DNA from: Microbispora bryophytorum | GTDB lineage: Bacteria; Actinomycetota; Actinomycetes; Streptosporangiales; Streptosporangiaceae | Direction of reading: 5' to 3' | Assembly (NCBI RefSeq): GCF_006874465.1 | Contig: NZ_VIRL01000004.1 | Coordinates: 124,001 to 188,000, forward strand | DNA: 64,000 bases | Part shown: piece after piece, positions 49,520 through 58,816 of the stretch | Layout of the letters: each line of letters begins with the position of its first letter | How positions within the stretch are numbered: position 1 is the stretch's first letter | Position numbers and translations under genes: made by a program | Notes under the pieces: model-generated | Database searches by the model: none | What the model saw: only the letters and a program-made list of their open reading frames with translations | What the model was told of the DNA's origin: nothing

Positions 49520-50860
49520 TCAGATGGCCTTACCGGGGTTGAGGAGGTTCAGAGGGTCGAACACCTGCTTGATGCCCTGGTGCAGCTCAGCCGCCACCGG
49601 GCCGGTTTCCAGGCCGAGCCAGCGCTTCTTCAACAGGCCCACGCCGTGCTCGCCGGTGAGCGTCCCGCCGAGGTCGAGCGCGGCGCGGAAGACCTCGTCG
49701 GCCGCGGCCCAGACCTCCTCCGGCGGCTCGGCGAGGCCGCGGTCGAACACGAACACGGGGTGCACGTTGCCGTCCCCCGCGTGGGCGACCGTCGCGATCA
49801 TCACGCCGTGCCGGGCCGCCGCCTCCTCGATCGTGGTGATCATGTCGGGGAGCACCGAGCGGGGCACGCACACGTCCTCCACCAGGCACTGACCCAGCCG
49901 CTCCTTGGCCTGATAGGCCAGGCGCCGGATGCCGATGAGCTCGGCGGCCTCCTCCGGAGTGGACGACACCGCGACGAACGACGCGGCCCCGCACAGCGCC
50001 GCCATCTCGTCCGCCGGGCCCTCCGCCTGGGCGATGAGCATCGCCTTGGTGGAGGGCTCCAGCCCGATGTTCTTCCAGTCGTCGATGGCCTGCAGGGTCG
50101 TGCGGTCCATCAGTTCGAGCATCGACGGCTGGCAGCCCGCGGCGACGATCGCCGACACGGCCGCCGCGGCGTCGCGCAGCGAGGTGAACTCGGCGGCGAC
50201 GGTGGACACCTCGCGCGGCGCCCGCCGCAGCCGCACCGTCGCGGCGGTGATCACGCCGAGCGTGCCCTCGGAACCGACGAACAGACCGGTCAGGTCGTAG
50301 CCGGTCACGCCCTTCATCGTCCGGCGGCCGGTGTTCAGCACCCGCCCGTCCGCCAGCACGACCTCTAGGCCCAGAGCCGAGTCGCGGGTCACGCCGTACT
50401 TCACGCACCGCAGGCCGCCCGCGTTGGTCGCCAGGTTGCCGCCGATGGTCGAGATCTCGTACGACGAGGGGTCGGGGGCGTACATCAGGCCGTGCTCGCG
50501 GGCCGCCCGGTCGAGGTCGGCGGTGATGACACCGGGCTCCACGACCGCGATCTCGTCCTGCGGAGACAGCTCGCGGATCGCGGTCATCCGCGCGAGGGAC
50601 AGGACGACGCAGCCGTCGACGGCCGTCGCCCCGCCGGCGAGCCCGGTGCCCGCGCCGCGCGGGACCACCGGCACGCGGTGCTCGCTCGCCCAGCGCAACG
50701 TGGCCACGACGTCGTCGCGCGAGTCCGCCAGGACCACGCCGAGCGGCCTGCCCGGCGGTACGAACGTGCGGTCCCTGGCATACGAGTCGACGACGTCGGG
50801 ATCGGTGAGGACGCGCCCGCCCGGCAGTGCCGCGGCGAGCGCGGAGGTCAGCTCGTTCAC
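49520..50860 (-). CDS. FAD-linked oxidase, GlcD/D-lactate dehydrogenase-like
   Basis: 446 residues. The FAD-binding-4 domain has VPRGAGTGLAGGATAVDGCVVLSLARM and STIGGNLATNAGGLRCVKYGVTRD. The C-terminal FAD-oxidase domain has IATVAHAGDGNVHPVFVFD and LTGEHGVGLLKKRWL. These are the marks of glycolate oxidase subunit D and related D-2-hydroxyacid dehydrogenases. No GlcE or GlcF partner lies alongside, so a stand-alone D-lactate/D-2-hydroxyglutarate-type enzyme is more likely. It is divergent from the M6 protease. Confidence 0.9.
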   Translation of the reverse strand: MNELTSALAAALPGGRVLTDPDVVDSYARDRTFVPPGRPLGVVLADSRDDVVATLRWASEHRVPVVPRGAGTGLAGGATAVDGCVVLSLARMTAIRELSPQDEIAVVEPGVITADLDRAAREHGLMYAPDPSSYEISTIGGNLATNAGGLRCVKYGVTRDSALGLEVVLADGRVLNTGRRTMKGVTGYDLTGLFVGSEGTLGVITAATVRLRRAPREVSTVAAEFTSLRDAAAAVSAIVAAGCQPSMLELMDRTTLQAIDDWKNIGLEPSTKAMLIAQAEGPADEMAALCGAASFVAVSSTPEEAAELIGIRRLAYQAKERLGQCLVEDVCVPRSVLPDMITTIEEAAARHGVMIATVAHAGDGNVHPVFVFDRGLAEPPEEVWAAADEVFRAALDLGGTLTGEHGVGLLKKRWLGLETGPVAAELHQGIKQVFDPLNLLNPGKAI

Positions 50861-50934
50861 GTCTGGACTTTACGGCACGGTTCGGTATCGGGTCTCATCC
50901 GGAATTATTAACGGTTTTCGGTACAGATCACATT

Positions 50935-50963
50935 TTGACAACCATACCGAGCGACTCTTTACC
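50935..50963 (+). promoter_or_regulatory. Promoter of the M6 protease
   Basis: A consensus -35 TTGACA (50935-50940), 17 bases, and TTTACC (50958-50963), in an A+T-rich island. The -10 is weak, so regulation by an activator is possible. Confidence 0.45.
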
Positions 50964-51057
50964 CTCCCTTTACCCGCTCGTTTAAGGTCCCGCATGCGTG
51001 CTCATCCCGGCGCGCTGTGCATGGGTGTCCGGGGAACCCGGACGGGAAGGGATCTCG

Positions 51058-53814
51058 TTGTCCAGAAGAATCCGGCGTCTCGCCGCGATCGTGCCCGCGC
51101 TCGGGCTGGCGGCAGGAGGTCTGGCCGCGGCAGGTGCGGCCGCGGCGCCCACGGCGGGCTACCAGCCCTCCGCCAAGGACCACTACATCAACTACGCGCC
51201 GCCGCGCGTGCAGGGCGACTTCACCACCATCGAGGAGAAGGTCCCGGCGCAGGGCGCCAAGCGCACCGCGGCTCTGGCCAAGGCCGTCGACCACAAGTTC
51301 GCGAGCGGCAACCCGGTCGCGGCACGGGTGCTGGCCAAGCACGAGAAGCAGGCGATCAGAACCGGGAAGAACCCCTTCGACTTCATCTACAAGAAGGCGA
51401 AGACGACCCGCACCGCCAAGCTCCTCACGCTGCTGGTCGAGTTCAACGACCAGGCCAACGACGACTTCTCCGGTTGGTCCCACCCGAGGACGATCGACGA
51501 CGTCGACGACTGCATCACCGAGCCGCCGGGCACCAAGCTGAACGGCCCGCTGCACAACTCGATCCCCAACCCCGCGACCGCGGCCGGTGGGGGCAAGGAC
51601 AACAACTCGATGTGGGTGGCCGACTTCAACACCGCCCACTACAACAACATGCTCTACAGCTCGAAGGGGATCACGACCCGGGTCCGCCCGGACATGAAGG
51701 ATCCCCGGGACGGCAAGAAGGGCATCGACCTGTCCGGCCTCACCATGAAGAACATGTATGAGGAGATGTCGAAGGGCGCCTACACCGTCACCGGTCAGGC
51801 CGTCGGCTGGCTCAAGGTGCCGCACTCCGAGGCGTGGTACGGCGCGGGCAAGTGCCACACCTACCCGCAGGACATGACCGGCCACCCCGACAACCCGCGC
51901 GGTCCCGCGCAGTTCGCGGTCGACGCGGTCGACGCGCTCGTGCAGTCGAACCCGAACTTCCCGTGGGCGGACTACGACGTCGAGGACACCTCCGACGCCG
52001 ACGGCGACGGCAACTACGACGAGCCCGACGGCGTCGTCGACCACCTCGTGCTCATCCACGCGGGCGAGGACAAGTCGGGCGGCGGTGGCGCCGAGGGCAC
52101 GTTCTCCCTGTGGGCCCACTCCAGCGACGTGACCGGCGGCTACACGGTCCCGGGCACGAACATCAAGATCTCGAACTACATCCTCCAGCCCGAGGACTCC
52201 GGCGTGGGCGTGTTCGCCCACGAGTACGGCCACGACCTCGGCCTGCCGGACCTGTACGACACCACCGGCGCCGGCGACTCCGACGTCGACTTCTGGGACC
52301 TGATGTCGAGCGGCTCGCACGCCGGGCCGATCATCCAGTCCATGCCCACGCACATGGGGCTGTGGGACAAGTGGGTGCTCGGCTGGGCCAACCCGAAGGT
52401 CATCGAGCCGGGCGGCAAGAACCAGCTCGTGGCGGTCGGCCAGGCCTCGCGTACGCCGAAGGGCACCGAGGACGGCGTCCGGATCAACCTGCCGGACAAG
52501 CTGAACGTCATGTCCACCCCGCACAGCGGGTCGAACCTGTGGTGGTCCAACAGCGACCAGGACTGGGCCGACAACAAGCTGAGCAGGACCGTCGACGTCC
52601 CGGCCGGGCCGGACGCGAAGTTCTGGTGGTGGAGCGACTGGGGCATCGAGGCCGACTGGGACTACGGCTTCTTCGAGATCTCCACCGACGGCGGCGCCAC
52701 CTGGACCGAGCAGAAGGTCTACAACCAGGACGGCAGCCTCGTCACCACCGGCGACGACTACACCGACCCGAACAGCCGCCTGAAGGACTACGGCAACAAG
52801 AAGTACGGCCTCACCGGTGAGAGCGGCGGCTGGCAGCACCTGTACGTCGACCTCGCGCCGTTCGCGGGCACGTCCGTCCAGATCCGCCTGCGCTACGCCA
52901 CGGACGCGGCGTCCATGCAGCGCGGCTGGTTCAACGACGACTTCTCGCTGAACGACGGCGCCACCGCGGTCTGGACCGACGACGTCGAGAGCGGCGCCGA
53001 CGGCTGGACGGCCACCAAGGGCACGTTCACCGACACCAGCGGCGCCGGCTGGGTCATCCACTCCGGGCAGGAGCAGGCGGCGCAGTACTACCTGGCCGAG
53101 TGGCGCAACTTCGACGGCTTCGACAACGGCCTGCAGTACGCCTACGACACGACCTGGCTGCGCGACGGCGCGTGGAAGGTCGAGAAGGTCAAGTACAACG
53201 CCCCGGGCCTGCTCGTCTGGTACCGCGACGCCTCGGTGTCCAACAACGACGTGTCGGGCCGCACGTTCGACCTGCCGTCGGTGGGCCCGAAGGGCGAGCT
53301 CCTCGTCGTGGACTCGCACTTCGACCCGCTGCGCCGTACGGGCGAGGCGGCGGAGAAGGACCCGAGCCTCCTGAAGAACCTGCCGTCCCGTCCGCAGTCG
53401 TCCAACGCGGCGTTCAACTTCTTCGGCACCTACCCGTTCAAGGAGTGCGTCGAGGGCGAGCCGTTCAAGGAGTACTGCACCTCGTTCGGCAAGCAGGCGG
53501 CGGTGAAGTCGTTCACGGACGCCAAGGGCTGGTACCCCGGCCTGGAGATCCACGACGACGGCAGCCTGTACTACCGCCAGCGTGACTCCTCGGCCGTCGT
53601 CCCGTCCAAGAACAACCAGCCGTACTCGACCCGGATCGTCCACGCGGACGGCACCCCGGCGACGGAGCTCTACGGCACCGACATCGGCGGCCCGATCCTC
53701 GGCACCGGCAACCCCGGAGACGAGGGCAAGCAGCTCGGCGTGCAGATCAAGCTGATGAGCCCGCTGCCGGCCAACCTGGGTGCGATCGTCCAGGTCACCC
53801 CGGCCAAGAAGTAG
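51058..53814 (+). CDS. Secreted M6 metalloprotease, immune inhibitor A type
   Basis: About 918 residues from a TTG with GGGAAGGG upstream. Signal peptide SRRIRRLAAIVPALGLAAGGLAAAGAAA, a propeptide, then the catalytic domain with HEYGHDLGLPDLYD (HExxH, His388 to His392, and an Asp/His third ligand) and SDVDFWDLMSSGSHAG, the Met-turn. The substrate-binding stretch WADYDVEDTSDADGDGNYDEPDG is a likely calcium site. After the protease come two beta-sandwich modules (about residues 510-720) and a C-terminal domain with a Cys pair (KECVEGEPFKEYC). It degrades extracellular proteins. A strong hairpin terminates the gene. Confidence 0.92.
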   Translation: MSRRIRRLAAIVPALGLAAGGLAAAGAAAAPTAGYQPSAKDHYINYAPPRVQGDFTTIEEKVPAQGAKRTAALAKAVDHKFASGNPVAARVLAKHEKQAIRTGKNPFDFIYKKAKTTRTAKLLTLLVEFNDQANDDFSGWSHPRTIDDVDDCITEPPGTKLNGPLHNSIPNPATAAGGGKDNNSMWVADFNTAHYNNMLYSSKGITTRVRPDMKDPRDGKKGIDLSGLTMKNMYEEMSKGAYTVTGQAVGWLKVPHSEAWYGAGKCHTYPQDMTGHPDNPRGPAQFAVDAVDALVQSNPNFPWADYDVEDTSDADGDGNYDEPDGVVDHLVLIHAGEDKSGGGGAEGTFSLWAHSSDVTGGYTVPGTNIKISNYILQPEDSGVGVFAHEYGHDLGLPDLYDTTGAGDSDVDFWDLMSSGSHAGPIIQSMPTHMGLWDKWVLGWANPKVIEPGGKNQLVAVGQASRTPKGTEDGVRINLPDKLNVMSTPHSGSNLWWSNSDQDWADNKLSRTVDVPAGPDAKFWWWSDWGIEADWDYGFFEISTDGGATWTEQKVYNQDGSLVTTGDDYTDPNSRLKDYGNKKYGLTGESGGWQHLYVDLAPFAGTSVQIRLRYATDAASMQRGWFNDDFSLNDGATAVWTDDVESGADGWTATKGTFTDTSGAGWVIHSGQEQAAQYYLAEWRNFDGFDNGLQYAYDTTWLRDGAWKVEKVKYNAPGLLVWYRDASVSNNDVSGRTFDLPSVGPKGELLVVDSHFDPLRRTGEAAEKDPSLLKNLPSRPQSSNAAFNFFGTYPFKECVEGEPFKEYCTSFGKQAAVKSFTDAKGWYPGLEIHDDGSLYYRQRDSSAVVPSKNNQPYSTRIVHADGTPATELYGTDIGGPILGTGNPGDEGKQLGVQIKLMSPLPANLGAIVQVTPAKK

Positions 53815-53845
53815 CCGCCACCGGGGTGTGAACCCCTGTGGTCCC

Positions 53846-53884
53846 GTGCCCGGCCGCCGTCCGCTCCGGACGGCAGCCGGGCAC
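53846..53884 (+). terminator. Terminator after the M6 protease
   Basis: An 18-bp stem with a single mismatch (GTGCCCGGCCGCCGTCCG paired with CGGACGGCAGCCGGGCAC) and a three-base loop, 31 bases after the stop. Confidence 0.8.
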
Positions 53885-53935
53885 ACTCATGCCCGGGGCC
53901 GCGCGCCCGGCCGCGGTGGCCCCTAGCATGTGAGC

Positions 53936-54865
53936 GTGCGGAGCAAGGCGGAGCATACGGAGGCCATCCACCGGGAGCGGAAGGCCGCCGTCGTCGTGAA
54001 CACCAAGTCCCGGCGGGGCCGTCGCCACTACGCCGAGGTGCTGGCGCTGCTGAAGGAGCGGGACTTCCGGCTCACGGGCGTCCACCCCGTGACCGACCCC
54101 TCGCGGCTGCGCGACATCCTGACCCGCGCGCTCGACTCGGGCCCCGACCTGCTCGTCGTCGGCGGCGGCGACGGCACGCTGAGCAGCTCGGTCAGGCACG
54201 TGGCGGGCCGCGACGTCGCCCTCGGCGTGCTGCCGCTGGGCACCACCAACAACTTCGCCCGCAGCCTGGGGCTGCCGCTCGACCTGGCCGGGGCGATCGG
54301 CGTGTTCACCGAGGGCAAGGTGGCCGACATCGACCTCGGCATCTGCGGCGACCGTCCCTTCGCCAACCTCGCGAGCTTCGGCGTCTCGGTGGAGGTGGCG
54401 GGCACCGTCAAGCCGTGGCTCAAGCGGATGCTCGGCCGGGCGGCCTACCCGCTGACCGCGATGACGGTCCTGCCGAGGCACCGGCCGTTCCGCGCCTACA
54501 TCACGGTGGACGGCAAGCGCCACGAGCTGCTGACCCACCAGCTCAACATCGCCAACGGCCGTTTCCACGGAGGCTGGCAGATCGCCAGGGACGTCAGCAT
54601 CGACAACCGCAGGCTGGTGGCCTACCAGCTCGGCTCCGGCAAGCGGCTGCGCCTGCTCGGGGAGACCCTCGTGCGGGCGACCACCGGCAAGTGGACCAGC
54701 CTCGCGGGCGGCCCCTTCGTGACCGGCCAGGAGATGCTGCTGGAGACCGACCCGCCGATGGCGGCCGACATCGACGGCGAGGTGCGGCTGCGCACCCCGC
54801 TCGTGCTCAGGACCATCCCGAACGGCGTCCGGGTGATGGTTCCGCAGAGCTTCGAGGACACCTGA
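53936..54865 (+). CDS. Diacylglycerol-kinase/YegS-type lipid kinase
   Basis: About 309 residues. The catalytic glycine-rich motif is VVGGGDGTLSSSVRH, followed by LGVLPLGTTNNFARSLGLP, both diagnostic of the DAGK family. The C-terminal sandwich has HQLNIANGRFHGGWQIARDVSIDN, matching the ANG-(x)-GGG-(x)-P region, and ends DIDGEVRLRTPLVLR. It probably phosphorylates a lipid such as diacylglycerol at the membrane. TAGCAT (53924-53929) lies six bases before GTG 53936, so a leaderless start there is likely; GTG 53930 is an alternative. Confidence 0.88.
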   Translation: MRSKAEHTEAIHRERKAAVVVNTKSRRGRRHYAEVLALLKERDFRLTGVHPVTDPSRLRDILTRALDSGPDLLVVGGGDGTLSSSVRHVAGRDVALGVLPLGTTNNFARSLGLPLDLAGAIGVFTEGKVADIDLGICGDRPFANLASFGVSVEVAGTVKPWLKRMLGRAAYPLTAMTVLPRHRPFRAYITVDGKRHELLTHQLNIANGRFHGGWQIARDVSIDNRRLVAYQLGSGKRLRLLGETLVRATTGKWTSLAGGPFVTGQEMLLETDPPMAADIDGEVRLRTPLVLRTIPNGVRVMVPQSFEDT

Positions 54866-54868
54866 TCC

Positions 54869-55705
54869 CTACTCGTTCTCCTCGGCCGCGAAAGCCCGGT
54901 ACGCGGGCCGCAGCAGGTCGAGGAGCGGGATGTGCCTGGCCTTGACCGGCGGCGGGTCCAGCGCGCGCAACAGGAGATCGGAAGGCGAGCCGGGGCCGGC
55001 CGCCGGGCCGGGGCGGGCCGGGGAGGCGCCGGACCCGTAGAAGTCGCCGACGCGCTCGGCGAACGGGACGTCGGTCACGTCGAGAAGCCTTGGTTTCTCC
55101 ACGTGCTCCCCTCCACCGGTCTGGCGGAGCGCGTCGAGCAGCGCGTCCTTGGCCATTCCCCGCCAGGCCAGCACCAGGAACGGGTCCTCGTCGAACGCCT
55201 CGGCCAGCAGGTACAGCACGGCCGACAGGTGCTTGCAGGGGAAGCCCCAGTCGGGGCAGGAGCACTCCATGTCCAGGCCCCGCTCGCCGGGAAACAGCGG
55301 CAGCCCGCACGCGTCGAAGACCTGCTCGATCTCCGGCGGCATCTCCCCGGCGAGCAGCTTGGCCCGGTGGAGGGCCTGCGCGGCCAGCGCCTCGGCCAGC
55401 CCCGCCCACTCCCGCGCGTCGTACGCCGTGATCCGCACGTGCACGTCGTACGGCTTGGGGCGCGAGCCCTGCACCCGGGCCTTCGCCAGGCCGGGACCGA
55501 GGTCGAGGTCGAGCACCTGGCCCCGCCGCGCGTAGGCGCGCCCCCGGGTCAGCCTGCCCGCGTCGCAGACGCGCTCCAGGATGTCGATGAACCGCCGCGA
55601 CCACCATTGCTCGCCGATGGAGCCCCGCTTCGAGCGTGCCTTGATGCCGCCCTCGACCCTGATGGGCCGCGCGGCCTCGAACCAGCCGTCCCGTCCGACC
55701 GGCAT
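54869..55705 (-). CDS. SWIM zinc-finger protein, partner of the SNF2 helicase
   Basis: 278 residues. The SWIM motif is MECSCPDWGFPCKHLSAVLY (CxCxxxxxxxCxH), a zinc-binding nucleic-acid or protein interaction module. An N-terminal GSIGEQWWSRRFIDILERVCDAGRLTRGRAYARRGQV is typical of the actinobacterial SWIM proteins. Its start codon lies one base after the stop of the SNF2 gene (55706), so they are co-translated, and the same pair is found in many Actinobacteria. The C-terminal part is helical and may contact the helicase. Confidence 0.9.
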   Translation of the reverse strand: MPVGRDGWFEAARPIRVEGGIKARSKRGSIGEQWWSRRFIDILERVCDAGRLTRGRAYARRGQVLDLDLGPGLAKARVQGSRPKPYDVHVRITAYDAREWAGLAEALAAQALHRAKLLAGEMPPEIEQVFDACGLPLFPGERGLDMECSCPDWGFPCKHLSAVLYLLAEAFDEDPFLVLAWRGMAKDALLDALRQTGGGEHVEKPRLLDVTDVPFAERVGDFYGSGASPARPGPAAGPGSPSDLLLRALDPPPVKARHIPLLDLLRPAYRAFAAEENE

Positions 55706-58700
55706 TCAGCTCACCGCCTCGGGGGACAGGCGGAACAGCTCGCGCAGCTCCGCCGTGGACAGCCCGGCGATCCAGTCCTCGCCCGTCCCGACGACGCTCT
55801 CGGCCAGGGCCTTCTTGCGCTCGATCATCTCGTCGATCCGCTCCTCCAGGGTCCCCGCGCAGATGAACTTCCTGACCTGCACGTTGCGGGTCTGACCGAT
55901 GCGGAACGCCCGGTCGGTGGCCTGGTTCTCCACGGCCGGGTTCCACCATCGGTCCACGTGCACGACGTGGCAGGCGGCGGTGAGGTTGAGCCCGGTGCCG
56001 GCGGCCTTGAGCGACAGCAGGAAGATCATCGGCTCGTCCTCGGCCTGGAAGCGCTCCACGAGCGCGTCACGCGTCTTCTTCGGCAGCCCGCCGTGCAGCC
56101 ACAGCACCGGGCGGTCGAGACGCGCCGCCAGGTAGGGCTGCAGCATCGAGCCGAACTCGGCGTACTGCGTGAAGACCAGCGCCTTGTCGCCCTCGCTGAG
56201 GATCTCCTCGGCCAGCTCCTCCAGCCGGGCCAGCTTTCCCGACCGGCCGGCCAGCCGCGAGCCGTCCTTGAGCAGGTGGGCGGGGTGGTTGCAGACCTGC
56301 TTGAGCCTGGTCATCGCGGCCAGGACGTTCCCACGCCGCTCGATGCCCTCGCTGCCGGCGATCCTGTCCATCATGTCCTCGACCACCGCCTGGTAGAGGC
56401 TCGCCTGCTCGGGGGTGAGCGTGCACCAGACCTTCATCTCCATCTTGTCCGGCAGGTCGGAGATGATCGTTTTGTCGGTCTTGAGGCGCCGGAGCACGAA
56501 CGGGCCGGTGGCCCGCTTGAGCGCGGTCGTGGCGGTCTCGTCGCCCCGCCGTTCGATCGGCTCCTGGTAGCGGCCGCGGAAGACCTTCGCCGATCCGAGC
56601 AGGCCGGGGTTGCAGAACTCCATGATCGACCACAGCTCGGCCAGATGGTTCTCGACCGGGGTGCCGGTCAGCGCCAGCCTCGTCCGCGCCGGGAGCGAGC
56701 GCACGGCCTGGGCCTGCCGGGCGGCGGCGTTCTTGATGGCCTGGGCCTCGTCGCAGACGATCCGGGCCCAGCCGAACCGGGTCAGGGCGTCCCGGTCGCG
56801 CAACGCCGTGCCGTACGTCGTGAGGACGAGGTCGGCCACGCCGACCCGCTCGGCCAGTTCCTCGTCGCGCAGCCGGCCGGTGCCGTGATGGAGGTAGACG
56901 TCCAGCGAGGGAGCGAAGCGGGCGGCCTCCTTCTGCCAGTTGCTGAGCAGCGACATCGGGCACACCAGCAGCGTCGCCCCGACCTGCTCTTCCTGCTCAC
57001 GTTCGCGAAGGAGCAGGGACAACGTCTGAAGAGTCTTACCGAGTCCCATGTCGTCCGCGAGGATGGCGCCGAGTCCGACCTGGGACATGAAGTCGAGCCA
57101 GGCGAGGCCGCGTTCCTGGTAGGGCCGCAGCGTGCCGTGGAAGGCGGCGGGGGTCGCGACGGGTTCGAGCCGGCGGTCGGCCTCGCCGGACAGCAGGTCG
57201 CCGAGCAGGCCGTCGGCGTCCACCGCGACCAGCGGAAGGTCGTCGTCCCCGCCGTGGACCACCTCCTGGATGACCTCGCCGACCGTCATCCGGCCCGAAC
57301 GCTCCACCGCCTTCAGCGCGGCATCCAGTTGCCGGGCGTCCAGCTCGACCCACTGCCCCCGCAGCCGGATCAGCGGCACCTTGAGCCGGGCCAGCTCCGC
57401 CAGCTCCTCCTCGCTGATCGCCTCCTCGCCGAGGGCCAGCTCGGCCCGGAAATCCACCAGTTGTTCCAGCCCGAACCCCTGATCGGCGGCGGCGCCGGGC
57501 CCGGAGCGGGACCGCGCGGTGAGCTTCAGGCCGAGTCTGGTGCGGCCGGCCCAGGCGGGCAGCCGCACGCCGAACCCGGCCGACTGGAGGAGCGGCGCGG
57601 CATGGCGGAGGAAGTGGAAGGCGTTCTCGACGTCCAGGTCGACATGGGCCGGCCGGGCCTGCCGGAGCGCATCGTTGATCTTGGGGTAGAGACGGGCGGC
57701 CCGGCCCAGCCCGGTCAGCAGGACCTCGTCGGGCCGGCCGGGCAGGCCGGGCATGGTCTCGCCCGCCCAGAGCAGGGGAGCGGGCAGATAGAGGCTCGGG
57801 TCCTCGGCCGACTGGAGGGCGAACTCCAGACGCCACGCACCGCCGTCCGCTTGGGCCGCGGCATACTCGCCGGCGATGTCCGGGCTCGCGCCGGTCCCCG
57901 GGTCAGACGGCTCGACCTGGCGAGGCTCGACCAGACGGAAGGACACCTTGACCGGGCCGTCGAGCTGGTGGGCCGCCCGGAACCAGTCCCGCAGCGGCCG
58001 GGCCAGCGCCTCCGCCTCCTCATGGCGCACGCCGGGAAGGGCCGCCGCGTCCCCGGTGAGCGCCACCGTCCACCGGTCGGCCAGCGGGCTGCGCCGCCCG
58101 GGACGGTGCCCGCCCAGCAGGCGCTCGGGCAGGGCCTGCCGTACGGCAGCGTCGGTCAGGGCCGCGATCGCCTCGATCAGCACGTGGGCGGAGGGCCGCT
58201 CCTCGGTCACGGCTCGGCAGACCGGCGGCATGGCGGCGGCGAGCTCCCGGAAGCGGGCGGCGTCGGGACCGGTCAGGACCGGCCGCCACCGGGCCGCGTA
58301 GCCGTCGGCCTCGGAGACGAACTGGGGCAGCACCCGGCCGCGCCGCACCAGGTCACGGACGTGGGCCGCGACCACGGAGAGAAAACGCAGGGAGGGCCCG
58401 GCGACGATGTCGGCGAGGTGGTCCTCCGGTTCGGGCGACTGCGCCGAAGGGTGGCCCGCCTCGTCGAGCGTGGTCAGCAGGCGCAGCGCCGCGCCCGCGT
58501 CGAGCAGCAGGGCGAACACCCGCCACGGCCTGATCCCGGCCCGGCGCGCGACGACCCGCAGCCCGGTCTCCGGTGAGGGCAGGGGGCCGGACGCCGAACC
58601 CGGCAGGAGCAGCACCACCTCGCCCGACACGGCCTTTCCGGCGGCCTCGGCGGCCGTGTCCCCCCAGCCCGGCAGCGCGGCGGCGAGGGCGTCCGCCGGG

Positions 58701-58816
58701 GCGGCGAAGGGATGCGGGCGAACCTTGGCCCGGGTTGCGCTCGGTGCGGCGCCGGCCGCGTCCTCGGCCCAGAGCACGAGGCGGCCGGCGTCCCAGGCCG
58801 CGTGGATCACGAGCAT
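55706..58816 (-). CDS. SNF2/HepA-family helicase
   Basis: About 1036 residues. The C-terminal half has the SNF2 helicase set: LADDMGLGKTLQTLSLLL (motif I), LVCPMSLLSNWQKEAARF, VCDEAQAIKN (motif II, DEAQ rather than DEAH), ALTGTPVENHLAELWSIMEF (III), KALVFTQYAEFG (IV), LSLKAAGTGLNLT (V) and DRWWNPAVENQATDRAFRIGQ (VI). The N-terminal 500 residues are helical and typical of the bacterial SNF2_N extension. It likely remodels protein-DNA or transcription complexes. ATG 58816 has GGGGGAGA upstream; the TetR stop lies within its first codons, so translation is coupled. Confidence 0.92.
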   Translation of the reverse strand: MLVIHAAWDAGRLVLWAEDAAGAAPSATRAKVRPHPFAAPADALAAALPGWGDTAAEAAGKAVSGEVVLLLPGSASGPLPSPETGLRVVARRAGIRPWRVFALLLDAGAALRLLTTLDEAGHPSAQSPEPEDHLADIVAGPSLRFLSVVAAHVRDLVRRGRVLPQFVSEADGYAARWRPVLTGPDAARFRELAAAMPPVCRAVTEERPSAHVLIEAIAALTDAAVRQALPERLLGGHRPGRRSPLADRWTVALTGDAAALPGVRHEEAEALARPLRDWFRAAHQLDGPVKVSFRLVEPRQVEPSDPGTGASPDIAGEYAAAQADGGAWRLEFALQSAEDPSLYLPAPLLWAGETMPGLPGRPDEVLLTGLGRAARLYPKINDALRQARPAHVDLDVENAFHFLRHAAPLLQSAGFGVRLPAWAGRTRLGLKLTARSRSGPGAAADQGFGLEQLVDFRAELALGEEAISEEELAELARLKVPLIRLRGQWVELDARQLDAALKAVERSGRMTVGEVIQEVVHGGDDDLPLVAVDADGLLGDLLSGEADRRLEPVATPAAFHGTLRPYQERGLAWLDFMSQVGLGAILADDMGLGKTLQTLSLLLREREQEEQVGATLLVCPMSLLSNWQKEAARFAPSLDVYLHHGTGRLRDEELAERVGVADLVLTTYGTALRDRDALTRFGWARIVCDEAQAIKNAAARQAQAVRSLPARTRLALTGTPVENHLAELWSIMEFCNPGLLGSAKVFRGRYQEPIERRGDETATTALKRATGPFVLRRLKTDKTIISDLPDKMEMKVWCTLTPEQASLYQAVVEDMMDRIAGSEGIERRGNVLAAMTRLKQVCNHPAHLLKDGSRLAGRSGKLARLEELAEEILSEGDKALVFTQYAEFGSMLQPYLAARLDRPVLWLHGGLPKKTRDALVERFQAEDEPMIFLLSLKAAGTGLNLTAACHVVHVDRWWNPAVENQATDRAFRIGQTRNVQVRKFICAGTLEERIDEMIERKKALAESVVGTGEDWIAGLSTAELRELFRLSPEAVS

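Noticed and set aside
54869-58816. Known phage-defence system (SNF2 helicase based)
   Set aside because: The companion methylase, nuclease or DUF genes that define DISARM-like or related systems are absent; the pair is also present in genomes without defence context.
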